From UBA9647 sp049522195 (GTDB lineage: Bacteria; Bacteroidota; Ignavibacteria; UBA10030), in assembly GCA_049522195.1 (NCBI GenBank), contig JBEKOB010000004.1, positions 1 to 64,000 on the forward strand: a stretch of DNA of 64,000 bases. The letters are read 5' to 3'. Positions within the stretch are counted from its first letter, which is position 1. Every line of letters starts with the position of its first letter. The position numbers were made by a program, and so were the translations under genes. The notes under the pieces were generated by a model. It saw only the letters and a program-made list of their open reading frames with translations. It made no database searches and was not told where the DNA came from. Below are positions 61,410 through 64,000 of the stretch, in pieces.

Positions 61410-62453
61410 TCAGGCCGTGATTCGATACTGTTTGAGTCCCCAGTGTGTTTCGACTGCAGCCACTTTGAGGATTGTGTAGAGCGGGATGACCAGCAGCATG
61501 CCGAGGACTCCCATTAACTGATTCCCGACGATCAGCACTATGATGACCGTCAAGGGATGCATATCAACAGTTTTCGCAAAACAGAGTGGTTGAACGATGA
61601 TATTGTCTATCGTTTGTATGACGAGCGTCAGGATCGCGATCGGGGGAATCAAACTCAGATCTCCCGTCTGGGTCACCGACAGAAGGAACACAGGAAGCAC
61701 GCCGATGAACGGACCGACATACGGGATGAGGTTTGCCAACCCCGCAATCACACCCATCAAGATCGCGTACTTCACACCGATAATATAGAATCCGATAATG
61801 TTCAGAATCCCCACAACCACCGAGTCGAGTATCCATCCCCGCAAATATCCCACAAGCTCCTTCTGGATTTTACTCACAACGTTCAATGTCATCTCAAAAT
61901 ACTTATTTGGAACACGCTCAAGGAGACGCTTGACCGCACGGTCGCCTTCTGAAAGCGCGAAGTATGTGACGAAAGGGATTATCAGGAAACTGAAGGCCGA
62001 ACTCGCTCCAGACGCAGCATCCTGAACCATCGACTGCACGCTCTCGTCGATCATCGCGCGAATTCTGTGAGATGCGGTCTCTGGATTGACGAGCGGTATG
62101 CCCTTTGTTATGTTGCGGACCAGTTCGTCGAGTTTCTGATCGAGCGGAAAGTTCCGGAACCCGGCGTACAGCTCACGGACGTGGTTGAGGATAACCGGTA
62201 TTCCATTGGCCGCGTTAAACAAGATGAAGAGGACAAGCAGAAGGAATACGATGGCGACCGAAATGGAACGACTCACGCCCAGGTGAATCTCGAGGAACCT
62301 GACCGGCGGGCGCAGCATGAATGCCAGCAGGAGGGCGAGGATCAGGGCAACCAGGAGCGACGGGAACAAACAGGCAATCGAAAAAGCAGCAGTCAGTACT
62401 GCGATTAGAGCGGTAACCCTGAGCGCCGGATTCGTGGTATAGGTTGTGAGCAT
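61410..62453 (-). CDS. AI-2E family transporter, copy 1
   Basis: A 347-residue membrane protein with about eight helices, typical of the PerM/AI-2E family, whose members export diverse solutes; the substrate here is unknown. Two helix blocks flank a soluble segment, with NLIPYVGPFIG and VDMHPLTVIIVLIVG near the C-terminus. The ATG at 62453 is backed by the paralogue, which aligns from its first residue. The next gene upstream is that paralogue. Confidence 0.92.
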   Translation of the reverse strand: MLTTYTTNPALRVTALIAVLTAAFSIACLFPSLLVALILALLLAFMLRPPVRFLEIHLGVSRSISVAIVFLLLVLFILFNAANGIPVILNHVRELYAGFRNFPLDQKLDELVRNITKGIPLVNPETASHRIRAMIDESVQSMVQDAASGASSAFSFLIIPFVTYFALSEGDRAVKRLLERVPNKYFEMTLNVVSKIQKELVGYLRGWILDSVVVGILNIIGFYIIGVKYAILMGVIAGLANLIPYVGPFIGVLPVFLLSVTQTGDLSLIPPIAILTLVIQTIDNIIVQPLCFAKTVDMHPLTVIIVLIVGNQLMGVLGMLLVIPLYTILKVAAVETHWGLKQYRITA

Positions 62454-62503
62454 CAGATCTTTCGGCTGAGCGTGACGTGAGCGGCCGGCCCACGGTTGTA
62501 ACC

Positions 62504-63547
62504 TCAAGCCGTAATGCGGTAGTTCTTGAGGCCCCAGAACGATTCAACTGCGGATATTTTGATAATTGTGGCCAACGGAATTGCGAGGAGCATGCCCCCA
62601 ACGCCCATCATCTCGTGGCCGACGAGGAGAAGCAGGATGACGGTTAGCGGATGCATATCCACCGATTTGGCGAAACACAACGGCTGGACAACAAAATCAT
62701 CGATCATCCGGATAACGAGCGCCATAATGATGATTGGTCCAACCATCCCGAAATTCCCTTGCTGCGTCAGGGAAACGAGGATCGCAAGGCTCGCTCCCAC
62801 AATTGGTCCGAGATAGGGGACGAGGTTCGCGATGCCCGCCAGAACACCGATAATGATGGAGTACTGAATCCCGAGAATTGTGAGGCCGACTATACTGAGA
62901 AGGCCGACAATCATGGAGTCGAGAAGCCATCCCTTAAGATACCCGACAAGTTGATGCCGGATCTTTTGCATGACGTTCAAGGTCATCTCGAAATACCGGT
63001 TTGGCACCCGCTCGATAAGGGTGGTGAACGCACGCCGTCCGTCTGCTAGGATGAAATATGTCACGAACGGGACGATCACGAGTGTCACGAGTGTGCCCAG
63101 AGCTTTCTGGAGCGATGCGCCCGCCTCATCGGTTGCGCGTTCAATCATTCCCTGGATCGATTGTGCGAGCGAAGCGCTGTTGATAAAAGGAAGCGTTCCT
63201 TCGAGGCCTTTGGTCAGCTCCTGGAGTTTCGATTCAAAGGGGAACTGGCGAATCTGGTCATGGATCGTAATAAGATGGTCGAGAGCGACCGGTATCAGGA
63301 GAGAGAGAATGTAGACGAGAGACCCGCCGATGGTGATGAACGTTGCAATGATCGCTGGTACCCGCTTCATTCCGAATCGGCTTTCGATTGCAGAAACAAA
63401 GGGGCCAAGAATGAACGCTGCCAGCGCTGAGAGGATCAGTGCAAGAACGAGATCGGGGAAAAAGGATGCAATCCAGAACGCCAAAGCGATGGATGCGATC
63501 AGAAGCGTCACTTTGATGATGGGATGGCTGGGGGCTACAGGTTTCAT
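62504..63547 (-). CDS. AI-2E family transporter, copy 2
   Basis: A 347-residue paralogue of the preceding entry, the same length and helix layout, with NLVPYLGPIVG and VDMHPLTVILLLLVG. Both end in xxxWGLKxYRITA. This is a tandem duplication that has since diverged. It starts 6 bases from the recX stop, so it is co-transcribed with recX. Confidence 0.92.
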   Translation of the reverse strand: MKPVAPSHPIIKVTLLIASIALAFWIASFFPDLVLALILSALAAFILGPFVSAIESRFGMKRVPAIIATFITIGGSLVYILSLLIPVALDHLITIHDQIRQFPFESKLQELTKGLEGTLPFINSASLAQSIQGMIERATDEAGASLQKALGTLVTLVIVPFVTYFILADGRRAFTTLIERVPNRYFEMTLNVMQKIRHQLVGYLKGWLLDSMIVGLLSIVGLTILGIQYSIIIGVLAGIANLVPYLGPIVGASLAILVSLTQQGNFGMVGPIIIMALVIRMIDDFVVQPLCFAKSVDMHPLTVILLLLVGHEMMGVGGMLLAIPLATIIKISAVESFWGLKNYRITA

Positions 63548-63553
63548 AGAATG

Positions 63554-64000
63554 TTATCGAATGACGCTACGTGCAATTTTGTACGCGACTTCGGTTGAGA
63601 ATCCGCGGTTCAGCAGGTAGTCTGCCAGTCGCTTCTGGCGCACCGCAGGTTCGAGGTCGGAGAATCGTGCCCGACTCATCTTGAGTTTGCGCGCTGCCAA
63701 TGCCCTGGCTGCTTCCTGCTCACTTTCGTCTGTCACGTACTCCTTGAGCACCCGTTCGGCCGCCTGAAATGAAATACCTTTGTCGAGAAGCTTTCTCCGA
63801 AGGAGCGCTCTCCCCATCGGTTTTCCCCGGAGTTTGTCCCTGATGAACATCCTCGCAAACTCAAGATCGTTTATGAGCATCAGTTCGCGAAGCCGCTCCA
63901 CCGCCTCGCGTACGAGGTCCGCAGCAAATCCCTTGCGGGTCAATTTGTCGGTGACTTCCTTTGAGCTGCGCGGACGGTATGAAATGAAGTTGACAGCAAT
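63554..64000 (-). CDS. recX: Regulatory protein RecX (partial, N-terminus outside window)
   Basis: At least 148 residues; the frame enters from the right edge without a start. ISYRPRSSKEVTDKL at the visible start and GISFQAAERVL, GFSTEVAYKIAR show the repeated three-helix bundles of RecX, a modulator of RecA filaments. A TTG at 63943 is an internal Leu, not the start, because the RecX pattern continues upstream of it. Confidence 0.9.
   Translation of the reverse strand: MAVNFISYRPRSSKEVTDKLTRKGFAADLVREAVERLRELMLINDLEFARMFIRDKLRGKPMGRALLRRKLLDKGISFQAAERVLKEYVTDESEQEAARALAARKLKMSRARFSDLEPAVRQKRLADYLLNRGFSTEVAYKIARSVIR

Overview
The window looks like a chromosomal segment from a free-living bacterium of the FCB group (Bacteroidota / Chlorobiota / Ignavibacteria-like). 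The reasons are a GWxTD-domain protein, a PorQ-type outer-membrane protein, a CBM9/DUF5916 barrel protein, a two-subunit 2-oxoacid:ferredoxin oxidoreductase, a Bacteroidota-like PdxA glycine motif (GDFNG) and the archease-RtcB pair. I cannot fix the class from sequence alone. Base composition looks even, roughly half G+C. There is no prophage, CRISPR array or intact insertion sequence. A possible transposase tail lies at the left edge, and RecX runs off the right edge.

Layout. 1-6.4 kb: two secreted HEAT-repeat proteins and a large DUF5916 protein. 6.4-17 kb: dprA and a phosphohexomutase (minus strand), AMMECR1/MEMO homologues, a HisK-type PHP phosphatase, an enoyl-CoA hydratase, glycyl-tRNA synthetase followed by TPR and ZIP-transporter genes, and a PorQ-like protein (minus). 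17-20 kb: ribosomal protein L31 with a clear terminator, rsmB and a DUF1028 protein. 20-27.4 kb: the most unusual locus, a tightly packed set of threonine-dehydrogenase-like enzyme, AcpS, AcsA-type acyl-CoA synthetase, acyl carrier protein, two tandem Kbl-type alpha-oxoamine synthases and a membrane acyltransferase-like protein. 27.4-40 kb: rmuC, two cold-shock genes, pfkA, a GH28-like enzyme with an MDR oxidoreductase, aat, two hypothetical genes, purC, archease-rtcB and mrp-nfu. 40-53 kb, all minus strand: ftsE, pdxA, GWxTD, pepA, a DHH phosphoesterase, korAB, L9-S18-S6-pth-L25-prs and tRNA-Gln. 53-64 kb: a large M14 peptidase, bioY, a PDZ-containing histidine kinase with its response regulator, a small barrel protein, and a minus-strand group of recX, two AI-2E permeases and an exonuclease.

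The 20-26 kb locus is the best candidate for an undescribed system. It combines both enzymes of threonine-to-glycine catabolism (Tdh and Kbl) with a complete acyl-carrier module (ACP, its own phosphopantetheinyl transferase and an AMP-forming acyl activator). It also holds a second Kbl paralogue whose start signal overlaps the ACP stop codon. I infer that an acyl, probably acetyl, group is exchanged between glycine/2-amino-3-oxobutyrate and a dedicated ACP. Direction and product cannot be read from sequence.

Other points of interest are a broken partial copy of the tRNA-Gln 3' end beside the intact gene, low-complexity tails on three ribosomal proteins, a long inverted repeat in a cold-shock leader, and a PdxA with Gln in place of a conserved substrate-site His.
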